DNA of 64,000 nt from Pseudomonas fluorescens. GTDB taxonomy: Bacteria > Pseudomonadota > Gammaproteobacteria > Pseudomonadales > Pseudomonadaceae. How positions within the stretch are numbered: the stretch's first letter is position 1; each line of letters begins with the position of its first letter. The stretch spans positions 6,770,501-6,834,500 of the forward strand of contig NZ_CP015225.1 of NCBI RefSeq assembly GCF_001623525.1. Reading direction: 5' to 3'. The notes under the pieces are model-generated. The model did no database searches, was not told where the DNA came from, and was given only the letters and a program-made list of their open reading frames with translations. Both the position numbers and the translations under genes were made by a program. This document shows, piece by piece, positions 38,097 to 46,271 of the stretch.

Positions 38097-38351
38097 ATGA
38101 AATGCCGTGAAGGCTGTGGCGCCTGTTGCATCGCCCCTTCCATCAGCTCACCTATCCCTGGCATGCCCCAAGGCAAGCCGGCGGGAGAACGTTGCGTGCA
38201 ATTGTCGGTCGATAACCTGTGCCGGATCTTCGGCCTGCCGGAGCGTCCGGCGGTGTGCTCGGCGTTCGAAGCCGACATCGAGGTTTGCGGCAGCAGCAGT
38301 GAAGAGGCCATCCGGCTGATCGGTTGGTGGGAGCAAATCACGGCAGCGTAA
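38097..38351 (+). CDS. YkgJ family cysteine cluster protein
   Basis: An 84-residue protein with the N-terminal motif CREGCGACC and later Cys in GERCVQLSVDNLCRIFG and PAVCSAF. The family is thought to bind zinc or an iron-sulphur cluster (CxxxCxxCC pattern), role unknown. ATG 38097 lies just after TGAGGATGTTG. It stands 54 bp before the START-domain gene. Confidence 0.8.
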   Translation: MKCREGCGACCIAPSISSPIPGMPQGKPAGERCVQLSVDNLCRIFGLPERPAVCSAFEADIEVCGSSSEEAIRLIGWWEQITAA

Positions 38352-38405
38352 TGAGTCAATGAACGGATCCTAACTGAACGAACTTGGACAATAAGGAAAA
38401 GAACT

Positions 38406-39014
38406 ATGGGTTCGCTGCATCGTATGGCTGTGTTGTGTGGGTTGACCGTGTTGCTGGCAACGGCCACCGCTCAGGCAGAGGACTGGCAGGTTGCCAAGGA
38501 GAAAGACGGTATCAAGGTTTCCCTCAGTGAGGTGGCGGGCTCCAAATACAAGGCCTATCGCGGCGTGACGGTGATGAAAACCACCATGGCCAAGCTTCGG
38601 ACCCTGCAGGAAGACGTTCCCGGTGCCTGCGCCTGGATTCATGAATGCAAGAGCCAGAAACTGCTCAAGCACGAAGGCAATCAGAGCTGGACCTACACTC
38701 AGTTCAACACGCCATGGCCGGTGACGTCCCGCGACTCGGTACTGGAAGTCACCACCGAGGAGGGCGCCGATGGCAGCCTGACCCGCAAGCTCAAGGGTGT
38801 GCCGAAATACCTGCCCGAAGAGCAAGGTTTCGTGCGAGTGACCCAGGTCGACGGCTTCTGGAAGTTCACGCCAAAGGGTGCTGGCCAGATCGAAGTGACC
38901 TACCAGGTCCACACCGAACCAGGGGGTGACGTACCGTCCTGGCTGGCGAACAAGTTCGTGGTGGATGCACCGTTCAACACCTTGAAAGCCCTGAAGGAAC
39001 GCGCCGAAAAATGA
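38406..39014 (+). CDS. Exported START-domain protein
   Basis: A 202-residue protein with a signal peptide (residues 1-23, LCGLTVLLATATAQA) and a START-like lipid-binding fold (EDWQVAKEKDGIKVSLSEV, YKAYRGVTVMKTTMAKL, WPVTSRDSVLEVT, GFWKFTPKGAGQIEVTYQVHTEPGG, PSWLANKFVVDAPFNTLKALKE). Probably periplasmic lipid or hydrophobic ligand binding; the ligand is unknown. A clear terminator follows the stop by 22 bp. Confidence 0.85.
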   Translation: MGSLHRMAVLCGLTVLLATATAQAEDWQVAKEKDGIKVSLSEVAGSKYKAYRGVTVMKTTMAKLRTLQEDVPGACAWIHECKSQKLLKHEGNQSWTYTQFNTPWPVTSRDSVLEVTTEEGADGSLTRKLKGVPKYLPEEQGFVRVTQVDGFWKFTPKGAGQIEVTYQVHTEPGGDVPSWLANKFVVDAPFNTLKALKERAEK

Positions 39015-39036
39015 TCGGCCCCGGCTTCATACCCGG

Positions 39037-39060
39037 AGACCGCCCCAGAGGCGGTCTTTT
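39037..39060 (+). terminator. Rho-independent terminator after the START-domain gene
   Basis: AGACCGCC (39037-39044) and GGCGGTCT (39050-39057) pair around CCAGA, followed by T. Confidence 0.85.
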
Positions 39061-39155
39061 CATGGGGGCCGTCCAGACGCCCGGCGGAACGATTGTCCGG
39101 ACCTCAATGTCGAGATAAAGGTAAGCCAGGCCCTGAATTGATCAAGGAGACACCG

Positions 39156-39392
39156 ATGCAAAAGTGGGAAATCACTTTCGTGGATGATCATGGCGAAGCC
39201 ATCGCCGAGCAGTTCGACTACGAGCAGGAGCCTACGATGGAGCAGGCTGCACAACTGATTCGCGAAAAATTGCTGCCCGTTTCCGCCCAACTGGACCTCA
39301 ACGACCTGGAAGGTCGCACTGAAGATCCCACCGTCAAGAACCTCAAGTCCCAGCACAGTATCGAAATCATCAGCATTACACCGATTTCATGA
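39156..39392 (+). CDS. Small conserved-looking protein of unknown function
   Basis: A 78-residue acidic protein from ATG 39156 with CAAGGAGAC seven bases upstream; the frame is open to 39093 but that part has no ribosome site. It alternates beta strands and helices (KWEITFVDDHGEAIAEQFDYE, TMEQAAQLIREKLLP, HSIEIISITPIS), compatible with a compact alpha/beta fold. I do not recognise a family. No signal peptide or metal site is visible. Confidence 0.7.
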   Translation: MQKWEITFVDDHGEAIAEQFDYEQEPTMEQAAQLIREKLLPVSAQLDLNDLEGRTEDPTVKNLKSQHSIEIISITPIS

Positions 39393-39593
39393 AACGGTGC
39401 CTGGTCTCGCTTGGCAGCGGCTGCCACTTGCGGCTACTCTGCAATTGAGATCAGCGAAAGGATCGCCAAGGTCCGGTCTTGTCAGCTACATGCTTGTGTC
39501 CCGGCGGCCATTTGATGCCGTACTGCTTGCAGCCTGAGGGCTTCACGCACGGGAAGACGGAAAGTCTATCCATTGGTTTCAGGAGGACGTTTC

Positions 39594-39935
39594 ATGAGCA
39601 CAGCCTATCAAGAAGACATCAGCACCAGCGTGTTGCGCCGCATGAAAGAAGGCGGTTTCGATTTTTCCCGATTCCATCCCATTGAGTTCTACGCCATTTT
39701 CCCGGACGAGGAGCGGGCGCGCAGGGCGGCAGGTCATTTTCGGGGAGAATCGTTGAACGCGCAGATCAGTGCACGGGACGATGGGGCTTGGTCGTTGGAA
39801 CTGAGCCGGGTGATGTACGCCACTTACGATGACATTGGCGACTTCGAGCAAGACTTTGAGGCAGTCGTCGAACCCTTGGGTGGTGTGATCGAGGGCTGGG
39901 GTGTCAAGCAAGAGATCCGGCGCCTGCAGGCCTGA
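39594..39935 (+). CDS. RraB-like regulator of ribonuclease E
   Basis: A 113-residue protein from ATG 39594 (GGTTTCAGGAGG site). It matches the RraB fold: SVLRRMKEGGFDFSRFHPIEFYAIFPDEERARRAAGHF, then SRVMYATYDDIGDFEQDFEAVVEPLGGVIEGWGVKQEI. RraB proteins bind RNase E and alter mRNA decay. The identification rests on the overall pattern, and E. coli RraB is longer at its acidic C terminus. Confidence 0.75.
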   Translation: MSTAYQEDISTSVLRRMKEGGFDFSRFHPIEFYAIFPDEERARRAAGHFRGESLNAQISARDDGAWSLELSRVMYATYDDIGDFEQDFEAVVEPLGGVIEGWGVKQEIRRLQA

Positions 39936-40324
39936 CAGTCACTCACCGCAACCACAGCAACGGCTGACCTTTGTGTCGGCCGTTTTCATGTCTGTGAGCT
40001 AATCGAGCGTCTCTGTCGGAGCCGAGCTTGCTCGCGATGGCGGCTGCACGATCAACATCATTACTCGCTGACACACCACAATCACTTCCCCAGGTTTTGT
40101 ACTTAACTGTATCCAGATCAAGTCGCGTCGTTTTTCCGAGACTATGCTCAGCAGAGCGACGCCCCTGCGTCGCAATGAAGCGGGGGCAGCGGGGTGGGGG
40201 CATTTGTTGCACTAGAAAAGTGCGCGGCCTGTCAGAGGAGAATCCAACCCGTTGATCATAAAGCGTTTATGCCGATGGCACGGGGCTTGCGAAGCCTTGC
40301 TGCCAGGGTGACAAGGAGTACGGC
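39936..40324. other. Gap with terminator, degenerate REP and operon promoter
   Basis: A 389-bp stretch without a gene. AACGGC (39958-39963) and GCCGTT (39979-39984) form a terminator followed by TTC just after the RraB-like gene. A degenerate REP core (GAGCTTGCTCGCGATGGCGG) lies at 40024-40043. The rest, 40090-40320, should contain the promoter of the ATP-grasp operon; a palindromic GACGC-CCCT-GCGTC lies at 40159-40172. Confidence 0.6.
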
Positions 40325-41734
40325 ATGATCCGCAGCGGTTTTGATGAAATGTACGATGCCAACGGTCAGGTCCGCCCGCATTACCAGGCGTTTGCCCGCT
40401 GGCTGGCTGAAACGCCTGGTGAGCTGCTGGCGCAACGCAGGCGCGAAGCCGACCTGTTGTTTCATCGTGCTGGCATTACGTTTACGCTCTACGGGGACGA
40501 GCAGGGGACCGAGCGCCTGATCCCTTTCGACACTATTCCGCGCAGCATCCCGGCCAGTGAATGGCGGGTGGTCGAACGCGGCTGCATCCAGCGGGTCAAG
40601 GCGCTGAACATGTTCCTGGCCGACCTCTACCACGAACAACGGATCATCCGTGCCGGCATCATTCCCGCCGAACAGGTGCTGGTCAACGAGCAGTACCAAC
40701 TGGCGATGCAGGGGCTTGATCTGCACCGCGACATCTATGCCCACATTTGTGGTGTCGATCTGGTTCGCGACGGTGACGGCACGTACTACGTGCTCGAAGA
40801 CAATCTTCGTACGCCCAGCGGCGTCAGCTACATGCTCGAAGACCGCAAGATGATGATGCGCCTGTTCCCCGAACTGTTCGCCGCCCAGCGCATCGCCCCT
40901 ATCGATCATTATCCGAACCTGCTGCTAGACACCCTGAAAAGCGCCAGCCCGCTGGACGATCCCAGTGTCGTGGTGCTCACGCCGGGGCGTTTCAACAGCG
41001 CGTTCTTCGAGCACGCGTTCCTGGCCCGAGAGATGGGCGTGGAGTTGGTGGAGGGCGCCGACCTGTTCGTGCGTGATGACAAAGTGTTCATGCGCACCAC
41101 CGACGGCCCGAAAGCGGTGGATGTGATCTACCGTCGCCTCGACGACGCGTTCCTCGATCCGCTGGCCTTCAACCCGGACTCGATGCTCGGGGTGCCGGGC
41201 CTGTTGTCCTCCTATCGTTCCGGCAACGTGGTGCTGGCCAACGCCATCGGCACGGGCGTGGCGGACGACAAGTCGGTGTACCCCTTCGTCACCGACATGA
41301 TCCGTTTTTACCTGGACGAGGAGCCGATTCTGAAGAACGTCCCTACATGGCAATGTCGTAATCCTGCTGAACTTTCCCACGTGCTGGCGAATCTTCCCGA
41401 CCTGGTGGTCAAGGAAACCCAGGGTTCCGGCGGTTACGGAATGCTGGTGGGGCCGGCCGCGACGACGGCGCAGATCGATGCCTTCCGAGAGCGGATCAAG
41501 GCCAAGCCGCACGCCTATATCGCTCAGCCGACGCTGTCGCTCTCGACCTGTCCGACCTTTGTCGAAAACGGCATCGCCCCGCGCCACATCGACTTGCGGC
41601 CGTTTGTGCTGTCGGGGCGCGAGACCCGCGTGGTGCCTGGTGGGCTGACGCGGGTGGCGCTGCGCGAAGGTTCCCTGGTGGTGAATTCATCCCAGGGCGG
41701 TGGGACCAAGGATACTTGGGTAGTCGAGGATTGA
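40325..41734 (+). CDS. Circularly permuted type 2 ATP-grasp protein
   Basis: A 469-residue protein of the circularly permuted ATP-grasp type (DUF404/DUF407). Typical segments are GFDEMYDANGQVRPHY, FTLYGDEQGTERLIPFDTIPR, VERGCIQRVKALNMFLADLYHEQ, YYVLEDNLRTPSGVSYMLEDRK and VVKETQGSGGYGMLVGP. The family is predicted to join amino acids or peptides with ATP. It leads a three-gene operon with the alpha-E (10 bp gap) and transglutaminase (4 bp overlap) genes, a widely conserved set with unproven product. Confidence 0.92.
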   Translation: MIRSGFDEMYDANGQVRPHYQAFARWLAETPGELLAQRRREADLLFHRAGITFTLYGDEQGTERLIPFDTIPRSIPASEWRVVERGCIQRVKALNMFLADLYHEQRIIRAGIIPAEQVLVNEQYQLAMQGLDLHRDIYAHICGVDLVRDGDGTYYVLEDNLRTPSGVSYMLEDRKMMMRLFPELFAAQRIAPIDHYPNLLLDTLKSASPLDDPSVVVLTPGRFNSAFFEHAFLAREMGVELVEGADLFVRDDKVFMRTTDGPKAVDVIYRRLDDAFLDPLAFNPDSMLGVPGLLSSYRSGNVVLANAIGTGVADDKSVYPFVTDMIRFYLDEEPILKNVPTWQCRNPAELSHVLANLPDLVVKETQGSGGYGMLVGPAATTAQIDAFRERIKAKPHAYIAQPTLSLSTCPTFVENGIAPRHIDLRPFVLSGRETRVVPGGLTRVALREGSLVVNSSQGGGTKDTWVVED

Positions 41735-41743
41735 GGAGCTGCC

Positions 41744-42694
41744 ATGCTGAGTAGAACCGCCTCGGACCTGTACTGGATGTCGCGCTACCTGGAGCGCGCG
41801 GAAAACCTCGCACGGATGCTCGACGTCAGCTATTCGTTGTCACTGATGCCCCAGGACGGGCGTGGCGATGGCTTGCACGAGCTGGCCATGCCTTTGCTGA
41901 TCACCGGCACGCTGGATGATTATCGGGAGCGACACGCCGATCTGCACGCCGAGCGCCTGCTGCATTTCTTTGCCCTGGAAGCGGCCAACCCGGCCAGTAT
42001 CTACAGCTGCCTCGGCGCCGCGCGAGCCAGTGCCCACGCGGTACGTGGGCGAATCACCGCCGACATGTGGGAGAACATCAACGCCACCTGGCTGGAAATT
42101 CGCGGTATCGCCGAGCAAGGCTTGAATCGCTACGGCATGAGCCGTTTCTGTGAGTGGATCAAGGAGCGATCCCACCTGTTTCGCGGCGCTACCTACGGCA
42201 CCATCATGCGCAACGACGCGTTCCGCTTCATTCGCCTGGGGACCTTCATCGAAAGGGCCGACAACACACTGCGCTTGCTCGACGCCCGCTACGAAATGGC
42301 CGGTGACCAGGCCGACACGGTCAGCGATGGCACGGCCCACGCCTATTACCAATGGAGCGCCTTGTTGCGAGCCTTGTCGTCCTTCGAGGCTTATACCGAG
42401 ATCTACCGTGACGCCCCGGGCGCTCGCCATGTGGCTGAGTTGCTGCTGTTGCGCGCCGATGTGCCGCGTTCGCTGCGCGCCTGCACCGAAGAAATCAACC
42501 AGATCCTCGCGAGCCTGCCGGGCACCAACGGTCGGCAGGCACAACGGCTGGCGGCGGAAATGGACGCACGCCTGCGCTACACCGGCATCAATGAAATCCT
42601 CGACGGGGGCCTGCATGCCTGGCTCACCGAATTCATCCCACTGGTCCGTGAACTGGGCAATGCCATTCACAGTTCCTACCTGGAGGTCATATGA
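41744..42694 (+). CDS. Alpha-E domain protein
   Basis: A 316-residue helical protein (DUF403). It starts with MLSRTASDLYWMSRYLERAENLARMLDVSYSL in its signature helix and has FIERADNTLRLLDARYE later, the repeated RAEN / RADN pattern of the family. It is always found with the permuted ATP-grasp and transglutaminase proteins and is thought to act with them. It overlaps the next gene by 4 bp (ATGA). Confidence 0.92.
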   Translation: MLSRTASDLYWMSRYLERAENLARMLDVSYSLSLMPQDGRGDGLHELAMPLLITGTLDDYRERHADLHAERLLHFFALEAANPASIYSCLGAARASAHAVRGRITADMWENINATWLEIRGIAEQGLNRYGMSRFCEWIKERSHLFRGATYGTIMRNDAFRFIRLGTFIERADNTLRLLDARYEMAGDQADTVSDGTAHAYYQWSALLRALSSFEAYTEIYRDAPGARHVAELLLLRADVPRSLRACTEEINQILASLPGTNGRQAQRLAAEMDARLRYTGINEILDGGLHAWLTEFIPLVRELGNAIHSSYLEVI

Positions 42695-43494
42695 GACTCT
42701 CGATCAGCCATGAAACGGCCTACCACTATGAAGATCAGGTGCGCGCCAGCATCCAGTACCTGCGCCTGACGCCCCACGACAGCGAACGCCAGCATGTGCT
42801 GAGCTGGCAACTGGATTTGCCCCGGCCGGTGCGTGCGCAGCTGGACCCGTTCGGCAATATCCTTCACGTACTGACCCTGGACGAACCCCACGAAACAATC
42901 ATCATCGGTGCCCGCGGACAGGTGGATATCGATCCGTTGCGCGAAGCCGAGCACGAGAGCCAATCGGCGCTGCCGTTCCTGCGCTTCACCCGGCTAACGG
43001 AAGCGGACGAAGCCCTTCGAGCCTTCGCCGCGCAGCAATGCCAGCAGCGTCGTGATCGCTCGGCGCTGATCGACCTGATGCACGGGCTGAACCAGCACAT
43101 GATCTACACCCCAGGCACCACTGAGGTGGAGACCAGTGCGGCCCAGGCTTTTGCCGGTCGTAGCGGGGTGTGCCAGGATCACACCCACGCCTTCCTGGCC
43201 TGCGCCCGTAGCCTGGGGGTGCCGGCGCGGTATGTCTCGGGGTATCTGTTCAGCGAAGAGAGCGAACACCTGGCAAGCCATGCCTGGGCGGAGGCCTGGC
43301 TTGACGACGCCTGGTACAGCTTCGATGTGACCAACCAGCTGGCCCGTCCGGAGCGCCACCTGAAGCTGGCCGTGGGCCTGGATTACCTGGACGCCTGCCC
43401 GGTACGTGGCATGCGTCGCGGCGGCGGTTGCGAGCAGATGCATGCCAAGCTGGTCGTGCCACCGGCGCCGGTGATCACGGTGCAACAACAATAA
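42691..43494 (+). CDS. Transglutaminase-like cysteine protease family protein
   Basis: A 267-residue protein with the N-terminal bacterial transglutaminase domain (SISHETAYHYEDQVRASIQYLRLTP) and the catalytic core: Cys in GRSGVCQDHTHAFLACAR, His in SHAWAEAWLDDAWYSFDVTNQ and the following Asp. It is the last gene of the ATP-grasp/alpha-E operon and may cut or rearrange the amide bonds those proteins make. A REPIN follows after 21 bp. Confidence 0.92.
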   Translation: MRLSISHETAYHYEDQVRASIQYLRLTPHDSERQHVLSWQLDLPRPVRAQLDPFGNILHVLTLDEPHETIIIGARGQVDIDPLREAEHESQSALPFLRFTRLTEADEALRAFAAQQCQQRRDRSALIDLMHGLNQHMIYTPGTTEVETSAAQAFAGRSGVCQDHTHAFLACARSLGVPARYVSGYLFSEESEHLASHAWAEAWLDDAWYSFDVTNQLARPERHLKLAVGLDYLDACPVRGMRRGGGCEQMHAKLVVPPAPVITVQQQ

Positions 43495-43515
43495 CCTTCC
43501 AACGAGGGAGCTTTT

Positions 43516-43610
43516 GTGGCGAGGGAGCTTGCTCCCGCTGGGCTGCGCAGCAGCCCCTTAAAAAGCTTGCGAGCGCTTCGCACTCGAGCGGGAGCAAGCT
43601 CCCTCGCCAC
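43516..43610. repeat. REPIN (first family)
   Basis: GTGGCGAGGGAGCTTGCTCC at 43516 and the inverted copy ending 43610 (GGAGCAAGCTCCCTCGCCAC) enclose a short AT-richer centre. It lies between convergent genes (transglutaminase and cytochrome c); T and A runs outside could make it act as a terminator for both. Confidence 0.9.
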
Positions 43611-43622
43611 AAAAAAGCAATC

Positions 43623-44435
43623 TCACGGGGCCAATGGCTGCTTGCGTCCCGCCATATGCTTCAAATAACCCACCAGCAAATCCAGCTCGGAATCCGGCAG
43701 CACCGCAGCCGAGAACCCGGGCATCTTGCCTTGGGGCCAGCGACGCAGCGCTTGCGGGTCGCGAATGTAGTGCTTGAGGAAATCCCCGGAGAAGTATTCG
43801 GTCGGGTTGAAGGGAATGTTCAGGTCAGGGCCGAACTGTGCATCGCCTGCGCCATTGAGCCGGTGGCACGCCAGGCAGTTTTTCTGGAACAGTTCGAAAC
43901 CTTTATTGACCGGGTCGTCCTTGGCCAGGCTGGGCGCCGGCAGCAGGGCCGGGAAGCGTTCGGCCACCGCCGACAGGCGCTTGATGGTCGCCACCGCGTA
44001 GGGCCATTGCTCCGGGCTGATGTGGCCAGCCTGCGGATCGGTCCAGACCAGGTAGAAAGGCCCGGCACTGTGTTTGCCTTCCCCCAGCGACGGCCAGGGC
44101 TTGGCCGGGTCCTCGATCGCCAGCCAGGCCCGGGCCCCGCTCTTGTTGAGTAACGGCGCCGCAGGCATTTCGGCAGCGAAGCCGTCCAGGGCAATGGCTT
44201 GCAGGTGGTCGTTCGCTTGGACGCCCGTCAATAGTGCCGTCAGCGGCACGGCTCGATAGCTCATCGGCTTCTTGTAGGAAACGTCATCAGCTATCTGGAC
44301 CGTTTGAACGTCCGGATGCTTGAGCAGTTCTTCGGTTTGCCAGGTGCGCGTACCCGCGCCCAACTCCAGCACCAGTTGAGCGGCATAAAGGGGCGTGCTG
44401 AGCAGCAACGCCCCGAACACAATAAGAGCTTTCAA
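43623..44435 (-). CDS. Exported cytochrome c family protein
   Basis: A 270-residue protein with a signal peptide (residues 1-18, IVFGALLLSTPLYA). The N-terminal half (ELLKHPDVQTVQIADDVSYKKPMSYRAVPLTALL) resembles a molybdopterin-domain-like fold seen in some cytochrome fusions. The C-terminal half has one haem site, CLACH, with likely axial Met in GKMPGF. It is a periplasmic electron carrier or oxidase partner; no partner gene is adjacent. The start is ATG 44435. Confidence 0.87.
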   Translation of the reverse strand: MKALIVFGALLLSTPLYAAQLVLELGAGTRTWQTEELLKHPDVQTVQIADDVSYKKPMSYRAVPLTALLTGVQANDHLQAIALDGFAAEMPAAPLLNKSGARAWLAIEDPAKPWPSLGEGKHSAGPFYLVWTDPQAGHISPEQWPYAVATIKRLSAVAERFPALLPAPSLAKDDPVNKGFELFQKNCLACHRLNGAGDAQFGPDLNIPFNPTEYFSGDFLKHYIRDPQALRRWPQGKMPGFSAAVLPDSELDLLVGYLKHMAGRKQPLAP

Positions 44436-44557
44436 GTCGATCGCCTTCCATGTCGAGGGGGTGCCGCAAAGGTTGGCACAGCCATCGCGGCTCGAACAGA
44501 GACCGTCACATTTTTTGGCGACAACTAATGGATGATGCAGATGCCCTCGCGCAGGAT

Positions 44558-44653
44558 TCAGCCAATCACCTTGGTGATATTCGGCAAAATCAACAGCAGC
44601 GTCGTGGCAAAGAGAATGAGTCCGGCTTGGCGAACTTTCGAATGTTTGAACAT
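44558..44653 (-). CDS. 31-aa single-span membrane peptide
   Basis: From ATG 44653 the frame gives MFKHSKVRQAGLILFATTLL plus 11 residues, ending in TKVIG. A basic N terminus followed by one strong hydrophobic helix is the shape of a small inner-membrane protein. AAGGCGGG lies nine bases upstream. A longer frame from 44743 exists but lacks a ribosome site. Such very small pseudomonad proteins are often missed; function unknown. Confidence 0.5.
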   Translation of the reverse strand: MFKHSKVRQAGLILFATTLLLILPNITKVIG

Positions 44654-45039
44654 GGCTGACCCGCCTTTATTGTTATTTCCTAAAAGCCAGCCTGCATATC
44701 CATGGCGGCTGGCGTTGCACTTCCTGTTCGACAAGCGCCTCGGCAAAACCCGACGACCTTCTTGTACAAGGATTACATTAGGGGCCGCAGCGGCCTTGGC
44801 TTAGATCCAATTCATATCAGCTTGGTACAGGTTGCTCTAAAAAAGGTATGAGGCCTATTGCCACCTTCCTGTCGGCCCTTTTGCTAGACAGCTTGCCCTC
44901 CTGAATCGGTTAACCCGATAGCTCGCTACCGTTCGTCTGAGCGTGGCCGTCAACGCCATTGAGCACTGTGGTCATTGAATCCGGCGCCGCTGGGCTTATG
45001 GTTGAAGGCATCGCATTACCCCGTGGTTTCGAGGACGTC
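44654..45039. other. Gap before the thiolase gene
   Basis: A 386-bp stretch. GGCCGC-A-GCGGCC (44783-44795) is a perfect palindrome that may end or regulate transcription. The thiolase frame is open from 44959 but lacks conserved residues before 45040. No PsrA-like box was found by eye. Promoters for the fad pair and for the small membrane peptide should be here. Confidence 0.45.
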
Positions 45040-46245
45040 ATGACCCAAGCTTTGATTTTCGACGCATTACGCACGCCCCGCGGCAAGGGCAAGGCCGATG
45101 GCGCCTTGCACAGCGTCAAGCCGGTGAACCTGATGGGTGGCCTGCTCAGCGCTTTGCAGCAGCGCATGGATCTGGACACCAGCCAGGTCGATGACATCGT
45201 GCTCGGTTGCGTGACCCCGGTGGGTGAGCAGGGGGCCGATATCGCCAAGACCGCCGCGCTGGTGGCCAATTGGGATGTCAGCGTGGCAGGCGTGCAACTC
45301 AATCGGTTTTGCGCCTCGGGCCTGGAGGCGGTGAACCTGGCGGCGATGAAAGTGCGTTCCGGGTTCGAAGACCTGGTGGTGGCCGGCGGCGTCGAATCCA
45401 TGTCCCGGGTGCCCATGGGCAGCGATGGCGGCGCGTGGGCGCTGGACCCGCAAGCCAACCTGCACGGTCACTTCGTTCCCCAGGGCATCGGCGCCGACTT
45501 GATCGCCACGCTGGAAGGCTTTAGCCGTGAGGATGTCGACGGTTATGCGCTGCATTCCCAGCAAAAAGCAGCGCGTGCCCGGGCTGACGGTTCGTTCAAT
45601 AAATCCCTGGTCGCCGTGCGGGACCAGAATGGCATCGTGCTGCTGGACCACGACGAGTTCATCCGCGCCGACTCCACGCTCGAAGGCCTGGGCAAGCTCA
45701 AGCCAAGCTTCGAGGCCATGGGCCAGATGGGGTTCGATGGCACGGCGTTGCGCGTCTATAGCCATGTCGAACGAATTCATCACGTGCACACGCCGGGCAA
45801 CAGTTCCGGCATCGTCGATGGCGCAGCGCTGATGTTGATCGGTTCCGAAGCCAAGGGGCGCGCCATGGGCCTGCAACCCCGGGCGCGGATCGTCGCCACC
45901 GCTGTCACCAGTACCGACCCGACCATCATGCTCACCGGCCCGGCGCCGGCTACCCGCAAGGCCCTGGCCAAGGCCGGGTTGCGGGTGGAGGACATTGACC
46001 TGTTCGAAGTCAATGAAGCCTTCGCCTCGGTGGTGCTCAAGTTCATCAAGGACATGGCCATCGACCCTGCCAAGGTCAACGTCAACGGTGGCTCCATCGC
46101 CATGGGGCATCCCTTGGGCGCCACGGGGTGCGCAATTCTCGGTACGTTGCTCGACGAATTGGAGGTGCGTCGCCTGCGTTATGGCCTGGCGACCCTGTGT
46201 GTCGGCGGCGGCATGGGCATTGCCACCGTCATTGAACGCCTCTGA
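45040..46245 (+). CDS. Acetyl-CoA C-acyltransferase (thiolase)
   Basis: A 401-residue thiolase from ATG 45040 (GAGGACGTC upstream), beginning [17 protein letters not shown]. Catalytic Cys is in [13 protein letters not shown], His in [15 protein letters not shown], and the second Cys in [10 protein letters not shown]. It performs the last step of beta-oxidation. Together with the next gene it forms a FadI/FadJ-like or FadA/FadB-like pair; the gene order (thiolase first) is opposite to classical fadBA. Confidence 0.92.
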   Translation: MTQALIFDALRTPRGKGKADGALHSVKPVNLMGGLLSALQQRMDLDTSQVDDIVLGCVTPVGEQGADIAKTAALVANWDVSVAGVQLNRFCASGLEAVNLAAMKVRSGFEDLVVAGGVESMSRVPMGSDGGAWALDPQANLHGHFVPQGIGADLIATLEGFSREDVDGYALHSQQKAARARADGSFNKSLVAVRDQNGIVLLDHDEFIRADSTLEGLGKLKPSFEAMGQMGFDGTALRVYSHVERIHHVHTPGNSSGIVDGAALMLIGSEAKGRAMGLQPRARIVATAVTSTDPTIMLTGPAPATRKALAKAGLRVEDIDLFEVNEAFASVVLKFIKDMAIDPAKVNVNGGSIAMGHPLGATGCAILGTLLDELEVRRLRYGLATLCVGGGMGIATVIERL

Positions 46246-46271
46246 GCCCCGACTTCAAGGAATACTTTTTC

